This document shows positions 6,963 to 14,121 of a stretch of 56,581 nt of DNA, piece after piece. The stretch is from a virus, in the IMG/VR virus record IMGVR_UViG_3300000553_000048, positions 1 to 56,581 of that record, one strand, 5' to 3'. Each line of letters begins with the position of its first letter. Position 1 is the stretch's first letter. A program made the translations under genes and the position numbers. Under the pieces are notes generated by a model, which did not search any database, had not been told where the DNA came from, and worked only from the letters and a program-made list of their open reading frames with translations.

Positions 6963-7075
6963 AAAATTACATCGGAAGATTCTGCGATACCGTTTGTCTG
7001 GTCTGGGATTTTGGCTGCTTTCTTCTATTCATAGCTGGCTGCTTTTTTCTGAAAGAGGAGATCAGCAATGATTGA
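6959..7075 (+). CDS. Single-span membrane microprotein, 38 aa
   Basis: The ATG at 6959 is coupled to the preceding stop. A hydrophobic Cys- and Phe-rich span reads FGCFLLFIAGCFF, followed by KEE. The end overlaps the next gene by 8 bases. Function is unknown. Confidence 0.5.
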   Translation: MKNYIGRFCDTVCLVWDFGCFLLFIAGCFFLKEEISND

Positions 7076-7181
7076 TTATGCAGGCCGCGACTTCGACAGA
7101 AGCGAAAAGAATGTCATTTACTTGATCCGCTCGGTCATCTGCATCGTCGCATTCTTGGTGTTCAAATATTTATCGAAATAA
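7068..7181 (+). CDS. Single-span membrane microprotein, 37 aa
   Basis: The ATG at 7068 is preceded by AAGAGGAG, a good binding site inside the previous gene. The product has a polar N-terminus (DYAGRDFDRSEK) and one membrane span (VIYLIRSVICIVAFLVFKYL). Function is unknown. Confidence 0.5.
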   Translation: MIDYAGRDFDRSEKNVIYLIRSVICIVAFLVFKYLSK

Positions 7182-7192
7182 TAGGGGGAATT

Positions 7193-7411
7193 ATGAAAAG
7201 CGCATTTATTCCATCATCATACGATGAGATAAAAGGAACAATCGGGACCGCAAACCCAGGGCGACCGTTTAACTTCCAGAACCACGCGGACCGGTCTTAT
7301 CTGAATACTCAGCAAAAGGAAAGCAACCCATGGGGTGACGTCTGGAATGTTTACGCCTACGGATGCGCGGCCTTGGTCACTCTGTTTTTGCTTGCTCCGA
7401 TTTTTATATAA
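7193..7411 (+). CDS. Tail-anchored membrane protein, 72 aa
   Basis: An AGGGGG site precedes ATG 7193. About 48 polar residues are followed by a C-terminal hydrophobic span (YGCAALVTLFLLAPIFI) that reaches the stop, so it looks tail-anchored. It is the fourth consecutive small membrane protein. Function is unknown. Confidence 0.55.
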   Translation: MKSAFIPSSYDEIKGTIGTANPGRPFNFQNHADRSYLNTQQKESNPWGDVWNVYAYGCAALVTLFLLAPIFI

Positions 7412-7592
7412 ATTTCCACACGCCGGAAACCGCGTCATTCCCTGGATGCGTTGCCGCCCGAAATAATGTCATAGACCCAAGGTTTCCGGATCGGGCGGAG
7501 ACCTCCTTCAGCCAGGTATTTTCTGGTTCTTTCAGAGCTCGAGCGGTCCGGGTCGAATCTGGGGAAGGCCGCTTTTATAAAAAGGAACAACA
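7412..7592. other. Non-coding gap with possible RNA pseudoknot
   Basis: No gene is supported here. Helix A pairs CCGGAAACC (7423-7431) with GGTTTCCGG (7481-7489), 9 bp perfect. Helix B pairs CCGCCCG (7454-7460) with CGGGCGG (7492-7498), 7 bp perfect. They interleave, which is the order of an H-type pseudoknot. A shorter CCTGG/CCAGG helix (7441-7445, 7512-7516) could compete. It might be a regulatory leader or a small RNA; chance pairing is not excluded. Confidence 0.35.
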
Positions 7593-7694
7593 ATGAACCA
7601 AATAGCACTTTTAGCCCTGTCACTCTGTGGCCTGGCTATCCTGGTGTCCGCTGCCTGGATTGTATGGGACGCATGGTGGAACGACAGGGATTAA
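7593..7694 (+). CDS. Single-span membrane microprotein, 33 aa
   Basis: An AAAGGAA site lies before ATG 7593. Nearly the whole protein is one hydrophobic helix (IALLALSLCGLAILVSAAW) ending in a Trp- and Asp-rich tail (DAWWNDRD). Function is unknown. Confidence 0.55.
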   Translation: MNQIALLALSLCGLAILVSAAWIVWDAWWNDRD

Positions 7695-7714
7695 CGAGAT
7701 AAAAACGGAGTCCT

Positions 7715-7810
7715 ATGTGCAGACTGAACCTGCCTCCTGTAAAAGAGCCAGACCCGAGCATGGGCGGTGGACTGGCAGTTTTTAACCCTCAAACACAAGG
7801 AAAAAAATGA
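7715..7810 (+). CDS. Microprotein, 31 aa, coupled to the Tad2-like gene
   Basis: The ATG at 7715 follows a weak CGGAG site. The short Pro- and Gly-rich product (NLPPVKEPDPSMGGGLAVF) ends in a 4-base ATGA overlap with the start of the next gene. It may be a real peptide or mainly a translation leader for the next gene. Confidence 0.45.
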   Translation: MCRLNLPPVKEPDPSMGGGLAVFNPQTQGKK

Positions 7811-8235
7811 AAACGTACATCGGCACAAAGGTTATCAAGGCAAAGCCAATGACCAGGGACAAAGCAGAAAAACTGCTTAGCCGCAACATTGGCGGCAAAG
7901 CAACCGGAGACGGTTACCTTGTCGAATATCCTGATAGTTATCAATCTTGGAGCCCCAAAGATGTGTTTGAAGAGGCGTACAGAGGATGTTCGGCCATGAC
8001 CTTCGGCACTGCTATTGAGGCCCTTCGTAAAGGTTTCAAGGTTGCTCGGTCCGGATGGAACGGAAAAGGGTTATGGCTTGAGCTGCAAGTCCCTGACGCA
8101 CACAGCAAGATGACACTCCCTTACATCTTCATGTCCTATCCTCAAGATGCCCAGAATACTCCCGGATGTCGGGTCCCTTGGCTTGCCTCTCAGACGGACA
8201 TGCTGGCAGAGGATTGGAATATCATCGCAGATTGA
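7807..8235 (+). CDS. Tad2-like (DUF2829) protein with extra N-terminal domain
   Basis: Residues about 64-142 match the DUF2829 family (MTFGTAIEALRKGFKVARSG, WNGKGLWLEL, TDMLAEDWNII). The Thoeris anti-defence protein Tad2, which binds and sequesters the cyclic ADP-ribose-type signal of Thoeris, belongs to this family. Residues 1-60 form a second domain often seen in phage proteins (GYLVEYPDSYQSWSPKDVFE). It sits in the early operon among small genes, where anti-defence genes are common. I infer an anti-Thoeris or related nucleotide-sponge role; binding is not shown by sequence alone. Confidence 0.75.
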   Translation: MKTYIGTKVIKAKPMTRDKAEKLLSRNIGGKATGDGYLVEYPDSYQSWSPKDVFEEAYRGCSAMTFGTAIEALRKGFKVARSGWNGKGLWLELQVPDAHSKMTLPYIFMSYPQDAQNTPGCRVPWLASQTDMLAEDWNIIAD

Positions 8236-8284
8236 TCAAGAATCACAGCAGTTAAACCACCAAACCTCAACAAAAGGAAAGAAA

Positions 8285-8641
8285 ATGATTCAACCAACCC
8301 TAGGACGGATAGTTTGGTTCACGCCAGCCCAAACCGACAACGCCTTACAACCGAGTGATACCGGAAAGTGTGCCGGTATAGTCACTCATGTATGGAATGA
8401 AAGACTCGTCAACCTGGCAGTCTTCGATATGCACGGCGTTTTGTTCCCTAAACCGAGCGTACCACTTTTGCAGGATGATGATGTTCCAGTTACCGGATCT
8501 CAGCATTGCGAATGGATGCCATACCAAAAGAACAAGGACGAAAATTCAAAGCTGTTGAGCGATATCGCTGCCGACGTTGCTAAGGACACAGCGCCTGAAA
8601 CTGTTGCACCGCAAGCGGCTCCAGGAGCACCGGCGGCTTAG
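8285..8641 (+). CDS. Phage hypothetical protein, 118 aa
   Basis: ATG 8285 follows AAAGGAAAG. The N-terminal half is a compact beta-rich domain (LGRIVWFTPAQ, GKCAGIVTHVW, VNLAVFDMHG) of a type often seen in phages as an uncharacterised protein. The end is an Ala- and Pro-rich tail (PQAAPGAPAA). No enzymatic motif is seen. Confidence 0.6.
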   Translation: MIQPTLGRIVWFTPAQTDNALQPSDTGKCAGIVTHVWNERLVNLAVFDMHGVLFPKPSVPLLQDDDVPVTGSQHCEWMPYQKNKDENSKLLSDIAADVAKDTAPETVAPQAAPGAPAA

Positions 8642-8674
8642 GCTTTTTAAAAATAAACGTCTGGTAAATCGATA

Positions 8675-8695
8675 GGCCCGGCTCGTAGCCGGGCC
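8675..8695 (+). promoter_or_regulatory. 9-bp GC-rich hairpin before the repeat-protein gene
   Basis: GGCCCGGCT (8675-8683) and AGCCGGGCC (8687-8695) form a perfect stem with a 3-base loop, followed by the AAGGAGG ribosome binding site. There is no T run, so it is not a classical terminator. It may block ribosome or RNA decay entry, or separate transcripts. Confidence 0.4.
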
Positions 8696-8710
8696 ATTAA
8701 GGAGGTAAAG

Positions 8711-9145
8711 GTGGAAAGCGAAAAAACAATAACTGCAAGATGGCTCGACAAGCACGACGCATGCAGAAATGGTGTGAACTGGTTTGTATCTAAGTTTCCG
8801 GACGGAGCGTTAATATCTGAGGTATTGGTCGGTCTCTCATGTGACAGTAAAGCAGATTCCGGGTGGTTTTCTTGGCTTATATCGAGAGCTAAACATACAG
8901 ATATTTCTTGGGTAACCAAGCTGCCGGAGTCCATCGGCGGTTCCCTGGATCTCAGCGGCTGCACTATCCCGGACGGCCTGAAGCTGCCGGAGTCCATCGG
9001 CGGTTCCCTGGATCTCAGCGGCTGCACTATCCCGGACGGCCTGAAGCTGCCGGAGTCCATCGGCGGTTCCCTGGATCTCAGCGGCTGCAAGAATAGAAAG
9101 AAGTTAAAAATTCCGACCAAATTCAAAGGAAAGGTACGTGAATGA
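8711..9145 (+). CDS. Leucine-rich-like repeat protein, 144 aa
   Basis: The GTG at 8711 follows a strong AAGGAGG. Residues 1-69 are a non-repeated N-terminus. Three 21-residue repeats (unit KLPESIGGSLDLSGCTIPDG plus one residue) follow, then a basic tail (RKKLKIPTKFKGKVRE). The pattern resembles the LPxxLxVGGSLDLSG type of short leucine-rich repeat. Such repeats form a solenoid and often bind proteins. The DNA repeats are identical, so the array expanded recently. Confidence 0.65.
   Translation: MESEKTITARWLDKHDACRNGVNWFVSKFPDGALISEVLVGLSCDSKADSGWFSWLISRAKHTDISWVTKLPESIGGSLDLSGCTIPDGLKLPESIGGSLDLSGCTIPDGLKLPESIGGSLDLSGCKNRKKLKIPTKFKGKVRE
8918..9091 (+). repeat. Three tandem 63-bp repeats
   Basis: Units begin at 8918, 8981 and 9044. 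The first two are identical at all 63 positions. The third matches until about 9091, then diverges into the gene's C-terminal tail. Unit length is 21 codons, so copy-number changes keep the frame. Confidence 0.9.
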
Positions 9146-9327
9146 AATGCAACAAGGCCAGAAAAATAAGAGAGCGGAAAAAGCGCAGGACCAACCTCAT
9201 AGCGTCACTGACGCCCAGCTACAGGAATCAGCAGCGCAAGGCATCGGTGCGGAGGTTCTTGGAGCAAATCAAGAGCCCGGCCAAAACGATGGGAGAATTA
9301 TTTTCCCTGCTGGAAATGAAGGGATGA
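9142..9327 (+). CDS. Small basic protein, 61 aa
   Basis: ATG 9142 overlaps the previous stop and has an AAAGGAAAGG site upstream. The product is strongly basic (KARKIRERKKRRTNL) and ends in a helical segment (VRRFLEQIKSPAKTMGELFS). Third codon positions are about 70% G or C by my count. The competing frame beginning at GTG 9138 has about 44% and reads as low-complexity polar sequence. The stop overlaps ATG 9324 by ATGA. I prefer this frame; both could be translated. Confidence 0.5.
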   Translation: MKCNKARKIRERKKRRTNLIASLTPSYRNQQRKASVRRFLEQIKSPAKTMGELFSLLEMKG

Positions 9328-9479
9328 CCTGGGCCGGTATGGCTGACCTCCTTGAAGCGGCTGCCAATACCATGAGGACAATCGGAACGAACAAGGGTTC
9401 CGAAACTGAGAAGATGGTAGAGGCCTGGGGAGACGTTGTCCGGGCTTACACAAAGATACGAAAGGTTTTTGAATTATGA
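9324..9479 (+). CDS. Small helical protein, 51 aa (or C-terminus of a 113-aa ORF from 9138)
   Basis: The ATG at 9324 is coupled to the preceding stop. The product (MTWAGMADLLEAAANTMRTI and onward) is helical and ends with KIRKVFEL. The same frame is open back to GTG 9138, so a 113-residue version is possible. It overlaps the nuclease gene by 4 bases. Confidence 0.5.
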   Translation: MTWAGMADLLEAAANTMRTIGTNKGSETEKMVEAWGDVVRAYTKIRKVFEL

Positions 9480-9796
9480 GCAACCCGGAAGAGATATTTG
9501 CCTTCCACGTGAGGGTTTCAAAATTGCCAGCGCCGGTCCGGGAATTCCGGTTTCATCCGGTCAGAAGGTTCAGGTTCGATTTTTGTTGGCCTGACAAGAA
9601 AATAGCCTGCGAAATCGACGGCGGCACCCACACCAACGGAAGGCATAATCGAGGAACAGGCTACGAAAAGGACTGCTATAAAATGGCCCTGGCTATCAGC
9701 GAGGGGTGGACCGTTTACCGGTTCACCTCGGGAATGGTAGAGGACGGGGTCGCTATTGATTTTATCAGGAAGCATTTCGCGAGGTTGGCGGCTTAA
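9476..9796 (+). CDS. PD-(D/E)XK-type endonuclease-like protein (Vsr/DUF559-like)
   Basis: This 106-residue protein has the core layout of a Vsr/DUF559-like nuclease: RRFRFDFCWPDKKIACEIDG supplies the Asp and Glu-x-Asp metal ligands. It is followed by a His-rich segment (GGTHTNGRHNRG) and the helix with KDCYKMALAISEGW. Possible roles are recombination, repair or host DNA attack. It overlaps its upstream neighbour by ATGA and lies just before the recombination block. Confidence 0.65.
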   Translation: MSNPEEIFAFHVRVSKLPAPVREFRFHPVRRFRFDFCWPDKKIACEIDGGTHTNGRHNRGTGYEKDCYKMALAISEGWTVYRFTSGMVEDGVAIDFIRKHFARLAA

Positions 9797-9827
9797 AAGA
9801 ACCATAAATACAAATAGGAGAATAAAA

Positions 9828-10208
9828 ATGCCAATAGGAATAACACTAGGGTCATTGCATGACGGAGCCGTAGGGGAGAAGTTTACTCGAGCTCTCCAAG
9901 ATGTCGTCATGAATTGCTGTGACCCGAACACAGATGCCACCACAAAACGGAAGCTGACAATTGAGCTAACGTTCACGCCGAACAAACAAGACAGGATGGA
10001 TTATGGGCTGGTTGCCAAAGTATCGACAAAGCTCGGATCAACGAAGCCGCTGCAGTCCACTGTCACCATGGCCTTCGATCATGAGACGGGAGAGATTGCG
10101 GCATACGAGCACGTTCCGGCTCAGCCTTCTCTCTTCGACACCTCAGCGCAGATCATGAAAAAACTGAGGGAGTCACCGGAAGCGATAGAGGGATTCAAGA
10201 ATCATTAA
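9828..10208 (+). CDS. Conserved early phage protein of the 'replication terminator'-annotated family
   Basis: ATG 9828 follows TAGGAG. The 126-residue product (LGSLHDGAVGEKFTRALQDV, NTDATTKRKLTIELTFTP, STKLGSTKPLQSTVTMAFD) resembles a clostridial-phage family often labelled replication terminator protein. That label has little experimental support, so I take it only as family recognition. As in those phages it lies next to the 10242 protein and the RecT block, suggesting a DNA metabolism role. Confidence 0.6.
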   Translation: MPIGITLGSLHDGAVGEKFTRALQDVVMNCCDPNTDATTKRKLTIELTFTPNKQDRMDYGLVAKVSTKLGSTKPLQSTVTMAFDHETGEIAAYEHVPAQPSLFDTSAQIMKKLRESPEAIEGFKNH

Positions 10209-10241
10209 CCGTTAAAATCATAACAAAAAAAAGGTGAGAAA

Positions 10242-10958
10242 ATGTTAGACGCAAGTTTCATTGAGAAGATTTCCGAGATGTCCAAACCGAACAGGTTTGA
10301 TTTGGGCGGTGTAGTTTTCCATGACAAGAAGATGTTCCGGACCGATCCACCATCGTGCTTGACGCTGAAGGTTGGCCAGCTTCAATCCATTGTGGATTAT
10401 CTCCAAACTGAGATGGAGAAGGATACCCACTATCTGATCCACATTGAGGGCCCGGAGTCTGTCGAGCTCATAAGTAGATTACATACAGATTACCGGACAA
10501 GAGAAAGAATCCTATCCGCTGAACCGAATGGGATCGGTTTCGTATTTGGCAGATATTACGACGTCGAGAACTTTGTCATAGCTTTGCAGGCCGATTTCGT
10601 CAGGGACGAAGCCGTAGAAAAGGTCCTGGCTTATGTCGGGAATATGAAGACTTCCACTGAAGTTTCCACGAGACAGGACGGATGCAGCCAATCAACGCAA
10701 GTTCGTACAGGCCTTGCTGAGGTAGCTTTAGCAACTGTTCCTAATCCCGTCATTCTCGCCCCTTTCCGGACCTTCATCGAGATTGAGCAGCCGTATAGCG
10801 AGTTTGTCCTTCGCCTGAATGCTGCACATCAATGTGCTTTGTTTGAGGCTGATGGTGGAGCGTGGAAGGTTTACGCGGTGAAGGCAATAAAGCTGTGGTT
10901 TTGGGCGGAACTTACCAAGATTGAGTTCGATTTGAGCAGAGTAACGATTCTGGCATAA
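10242..10958 (+). CDS. Conserved early phage protein, 238 aa (YfdQ/DUF2303-like?)
   Basis: ATG 10242 follows AAAAGGTGAG. Recognisable segments are LKVGQLQSIVDYLQ, FGRYYDVENFVIALQ, PNPVILAPFRTFIEIEQPYS and CALFEADGGAWKVYAV, all typical of a family found beside RecT-type modules and distantly like DUF2303/YfdQ. Its biochemical role is unknown. It shares an operon with the 9828 gene. Confidence 0.55.
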   Translation: MLDASFIEKISEMSKPNRFDLGGVVFHDKKMFRTDPPSCLTLKVGQLQSIVDYLQTEMEKDTHYLIHIEGPESVELISRLHTDYRTRERILSAEPNGIGFVFGRYYDVENFVIALQADFVRDEAVEKVLAYVGNMKTSTEVSTRQDGCSQSTQVRTGLAEVALATVPNPVILAPFRTFIEIEQPYSEFVLRLNAAHQCALFEADGGAWKVYAVKAIKLWFWAELTKIEFDLSRVTILA

Positions 10959-10964
10959 AAGAAA

Positions 10965-10996
10965 ACCGGCCAATCTGCGTCAACAGACTGACCGGT
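10965..10996 (+). promoter_or_regulatory. Stem-loop upstream of the ATPase gene
   Basis: ACCGG...TCTG and CAGA...CCGGT form a near-perfect hairpin (10965-10996) just after the previous stop. No T run follows, so it is more likely an RNA-stability or attenuation element than a full terminator. Confidence 0.35.
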
Positions 10997-11055
10997 CCAC
11001 GGAAGAGAAATAACCATAAACATCAACAATAATATCAAATTGCAGGAGGACCGCA

Positions 11056-13056
11056 ATGAAAAAACTTGAATTACTCGATCTGCACCTTGTCAACTTTATG
11101 GGTTGCAAGGAGTTTTCTCTGCACCCAAACGGTCAAGACCTATCGGTCTACGGGGCGAACGGAACAGGGAAGACCACCCTCTTTAATGCCTTATGCTTTC
11201 TTTTCTTTGGAAAAGATTCCAGTTTCAAAACCGACTTTGAAATCAAGACGCTCAATTCCGACGGCTCGGAGCAGCACAACCTGGAGCACACTGTCAAAGG
11301 CCTTTTTCGCTGGGAAGGCAACGTTATTGAACTGAAGAAGGTTTTTGCTGAAATCTGGACCAAAAAACGCGGGGCCGCAACCGCTGAATTCTCGGGACAC
11401 ACCACTGACCATTATATCGATTCGGTTCCTAAATCAAAAAAAGAATTCCAGGAATACGTCTCCACTATCGCCACTGAGGAAAATTTCAAGATCCTCACCA
11501 GCCCTTTCTATTTCGCGGAAAAGATGAAATGGACGGACCGCCGGTCTCTTCTTCTTGGCCTTTGTGGCAACGTAACGGACGCCGAGGTAATCGCCTCTGA
11601 TCCTGAACTTGCCCGACTGGCTGAGATCCTGAACGGAAGGACGTTTGATGATCACAAGAAGGTAATAGCTGCCCAGCGCCGGAAGATCAACGAGCAGCTG
11701 GACAAGATCCCGGTGCGGATCGACGAGGTGGTGAAGTCCATGCCGGACACTACCGGCATAAATCACCTGAAGGAAATAGAGCGCATTAATAAATGGGCGG
11801 AGGAGCAGGAAGAGATTGAAAAGGCAATCCATCTGCTGAGAAATGACGGGGCCATTATCGAACTGCGAAAGCAGCTTTCAGCCTGCCACACTGAAATTAC
11901 CAATCTCAAGAATGAAGTAACGGCCAAGTTTGGCGCATCTCAAAAGGTTACTCAGGACAAGGTCCTGGCTCTCCGCTCCAGCATAGACGGTATCGATGCG
12001 ACGATTTTGAATCACCGTGCGGAAATTGGCCGGCATAAAGAAGAGCAGCTGTTCCTTGAGAAGGTAATCGGCGGATTGCGGCAGGAATATAAAGAACTGG
12101 TCGAGGGTGACCGGCTCTTTAAAGAAAATCTCGCTGCCGGTTTGCTCTGCTGTACTGAATGTGGCCAGAATCTCCCGGTTGACAAGATTGAGGAAATAAC
12201 CGCTGCCCATAATGAGCATCTGTCTGTAGAGAAAGCCTCAAATATGGCTATAGGAAAGGCCAAGGCTGCGACCCTGAACGATATAGGTGCCAAGATTGCG
12301 GCTCTTGGCGAGAAGATTGTAGCCCTTGAGGAAGAGGAAATCCCTCTCTCTGCGGAAATGGCTCGGCTTGAAGCCTCCCTGCATGATCCGGATAACCATA
12401 TGCTTGGTTTGATGATGGATGCCTGTGAGCCGCTGGCCGCCGCCTTCCGGAAAAAAGAGTTGATCGATAAGCGCATCCATCTGGAAGAATCCGGTCAATC
12501 TGACAACTCTCAGGTGACGGAAAAGGAAAACCGTCTTGCCGAAATCAAGACAAGCCTTGCGGATTCTAAGGCAAAGATTGCCATGGTTGAATCCGCGGTA
12601 AAGGCCCAGGACAGAAAAGCAGAACTCGAAGCGGAACAGAAGAAAATGGCCGCTGAGTTTGAGAAGCTGGAAGCTGATCTCTTCCTGATGGACTCATTCA
12701 CCCGCTCCCAGGTGGATATGCTGGAAGGCCGGATTAACGGTATGTTTGGAATGGCACGCTTCGTCTTGTTCGAACAGAATATAAATGGAGGAATCCAGTC
12801 GTGCTGCAAAGTGACTTTTAACGGTGTCCCGTTCGAAACCAGTCTCAATAATGGCTCCAAGGTTAATACCGGCCTCGATATCATCAACACCATATCGAAA
12901 CATGAGGGCCTATCTCTTCCTGTAATTATCGACAACTCCGAAAGCGTCACCTCTCTAATCCCAATGGATGCCCAGGTTATCCGGCTGGTTGTCAGCGAGA
13001 AAGACGATTCGTTACGGGTTGAGGGCCATGAGGCTGAACTACAGAAAGCCGCATGA
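11056..13056 (+). CDS. SbcC/RecF-like AAA ATPase
   Basis: This 666-residue protein has Walker A GANGTGKT at residues 33-40 and long coiled coils (about 225-350 and 400-540). A central Cys motif (LCCTECGQNL, about residue 365) is placed like a Rad50 zinc hook. The C-terminal ABC-type segment (NGSKVNTGLDIINTI, LPVIIDNSES) supplies the second half of the ATPase site. Such phage proteins accompany RecT-type recombinases and may act with a nuclease to prepare DNA ends. The gene starts after AGGAGG and overlaps the next by ATGA. Confidence 0.85.
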   Translation: MKKLELLDLHLVNFMGCKEFSLHPNGQDLSVYGANGTGKTTLFNALCFLFFGKDSSFKTDFEIKTLNSDGSEQHNLEHTVKGLFRWEGNVIELKKVFAEIWTKKRGAATAEFSGHTTDHYIDSVPKSKKEFQEYVSTIATEENFKILTSPFYFAEKMKWTDRRSLLLGLCGNVTDAEVIASDPELARLAEILNGRTFDDHKKVIAAQRRKINEQLDKIPVRIDEVVKSMPDTTGINHLKEIERINKWAEEQEEIEKAIHLLRNDGAIIELRKQLSACHTEITNLKNEVTAKFGASQKVTQDKVLALRSSIDGIDATILNHRAEIGRHKEEQLFLEKVIGGLRQEYKELVEGDRLFKENLAAGLLCCTECGQNLPVDKIEEITAAHNEHLSVEKASNMAIGKAKAATLNDIGAKIAALGEKIVALEEEEIPLSAEMARLEASLHDPDNHMLGLMMDACEPLAAAFRKKELIDKRIHLEESGQSDNSQVTEKENRLAEIKTSLADSKAKIAMVESAVKAQDRKAELEAEQKKMAAEFEKLEADLFLMDSFTRSQVDMLEGRINGMFGMARFVLFEQNINGGIQSCCKVTFNGVPFETSLNNGSKVNTGLDIINTISKHEGLSLPVIIDNSESVTSLIPMDAQVIRLVVSEKDDSLRVEGHEAELQKAA

Positions 13057-13256
13057 GTGAAAAACAAAAGGCTTGGTACGGTCCTGGTGGGGCGCTCGTT
13101 ACCGGCAAAGAAATTGAGGGGATAACCCAAACACTCACCGAAAGCGGATCGAATTATTACGGGGCAGGTTTCCTTATTGCTGAGTCGATGTTTTACAAAA
13201 CAGCGGTCATCCTGTCCAAGGTTTTGAATCTTGAATTTCAAGGAGATGCACAATGA
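13053..13256 (+). CDS. Small hypothetical protein between the ATPase and RecT, 67 aa
   Basis: Coupled by overlaps at both ends (ATGA at 13053 and again at 13253). The N-terminus has GPGGALVTGKEIEGITQTL and the rest is helical (AGFLIAESMFYKTAVILS). Not recognised; its place suggests an accessory to the recombination module. Confidence 0.55.
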   Translation: MSEKQKAWYGPGGALVTGKEIEGITQTLTESGSNYYGAGFLIAESMFYKTAVILSKVLNLEFQGDAQ

Positions 13257-14119
13257 GCACACAAGAAACAGCAGTACAGCAAAGGAAGCAGACTCCTGGG
13301 CAGCTGATGCTCCAGGCCACCTCTACTCCATATTGTACAGAGAAAATTGAGAAGGTGCTGGGAAAAGGGAAAAACGCCGAGCTCTTTGTGGCATCCCTGA
13401 TGGAGATTTATACCGCCGATAGGTCTTTGCAAAACTACGATCCGAATCTTGTCATTGCAGAGTGCTTCAAGGCAGCGGTCCTGCAGCTGCCCCTGAATAA
13501 GAATCTGGGCTTTGCCTATATCGTTCCGTACAAAGGAAAGCCAACCTTTCAGCTTGGTTACAAGGGATACATACAACTTGCCATGCGGACCGGCCAGTAT
13601 CAGCGCCTCAATGATGGCATTGTCTACAAAGGTGCCAATGTGCAGGCTGACCAGTTATCCGGGGATGTCGTCATAAAAGACAACGAAATCAACGACACGC
13701 CAATCGGATACTTTGCATACTTCCGGCTCAATAATGGGTTCGAAAAATGTGTGTATCTGACCAAGGAAGCCGCCGAGGCCCACGGAAAGAAATTCAGTGC
13801 TGCATACAAGGCCGGGAAGGAAACTCCCTGGAAAACCAACTTTGACGAAATGGCCATAAAGACCTGCTGGCGCCGCCTTTTGTCAAAATATGGGATTATG
13901 TCAGTTGAAATGCAGGACGGACTTTCATCTGATGAGACAGAAACTCCTGCGCGAGATCAGCTCAAATGGGAGACTGAAGAGAACGCAAACCAGGACTTCA
14001 TCGACATGGAGACCGGCGAGGTGACGACTTCTACCGCACCAGACAGCGCGGGACCAGGGCAACCTGAATCGTCTGGTAATGCTGATTCTCCTTCTGTTGA
14101 TGACGATCCGGGGTATTGA
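13253..14119 (+). CDS. recT: RecT single-strand annealing recombinase
   Basis: This 288-residue protein matches the RecT family: LQNYDPNLVIAECFKAAVL, LPLNKNLGFAYIVPYKG, FQLGYKGYIQLAMRTGQY and the downstream helix KTNFDEMAIKTCWRRLLSKY. It anneals homologous single strands during phage recombination and repair. The last 60 residues are acidic and disordered. It lies between the SbcC-like ATPase and an MBL-fold protein, an arrangement found in other phages. Confidence 0.93.
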   Translation: MSTQETAVQQRKQTPGQLMLQATSTPYCTEKIEKVLGKGKNAELFVASLMEIYTADRSLQNYDPNLVIAECFKAAVLQLPLNKNLGFAYIVPYKGKPTFQLGYKGYIQLAMRTGQYQRLNDGIVYKGANVQADQLSGDVVIKDNEINDTPIGYFAYFRLNNGFEKCVYLTKEAAEAHGKKFSAAYKAGKETPWKTNFDEMAIKTCWRRLLSKYGIMSVEMQDGLSSDETETPARDQLKWETEENANQDFIDMETGEVTTSTAPDSAGPGQPESSGNADSPSVDDDPGY

Positions 14120-14121
14120 TT

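Noticed and set aside
7363-7596. 77-aa plus-strand ORF across the gap between two small membrane genes.
   Set aside because: It overlaps the preceding gene by 49 bases with no ribosome binding site; its sequence is not protein-like. The RNA-structure reading fits better.
8918-9091. CRISPR-like array.
   Set aside because: The 63-bp units are directly adjacent without spacers, lie in frame inside a coding gene and encode a solenoid-type repeat.
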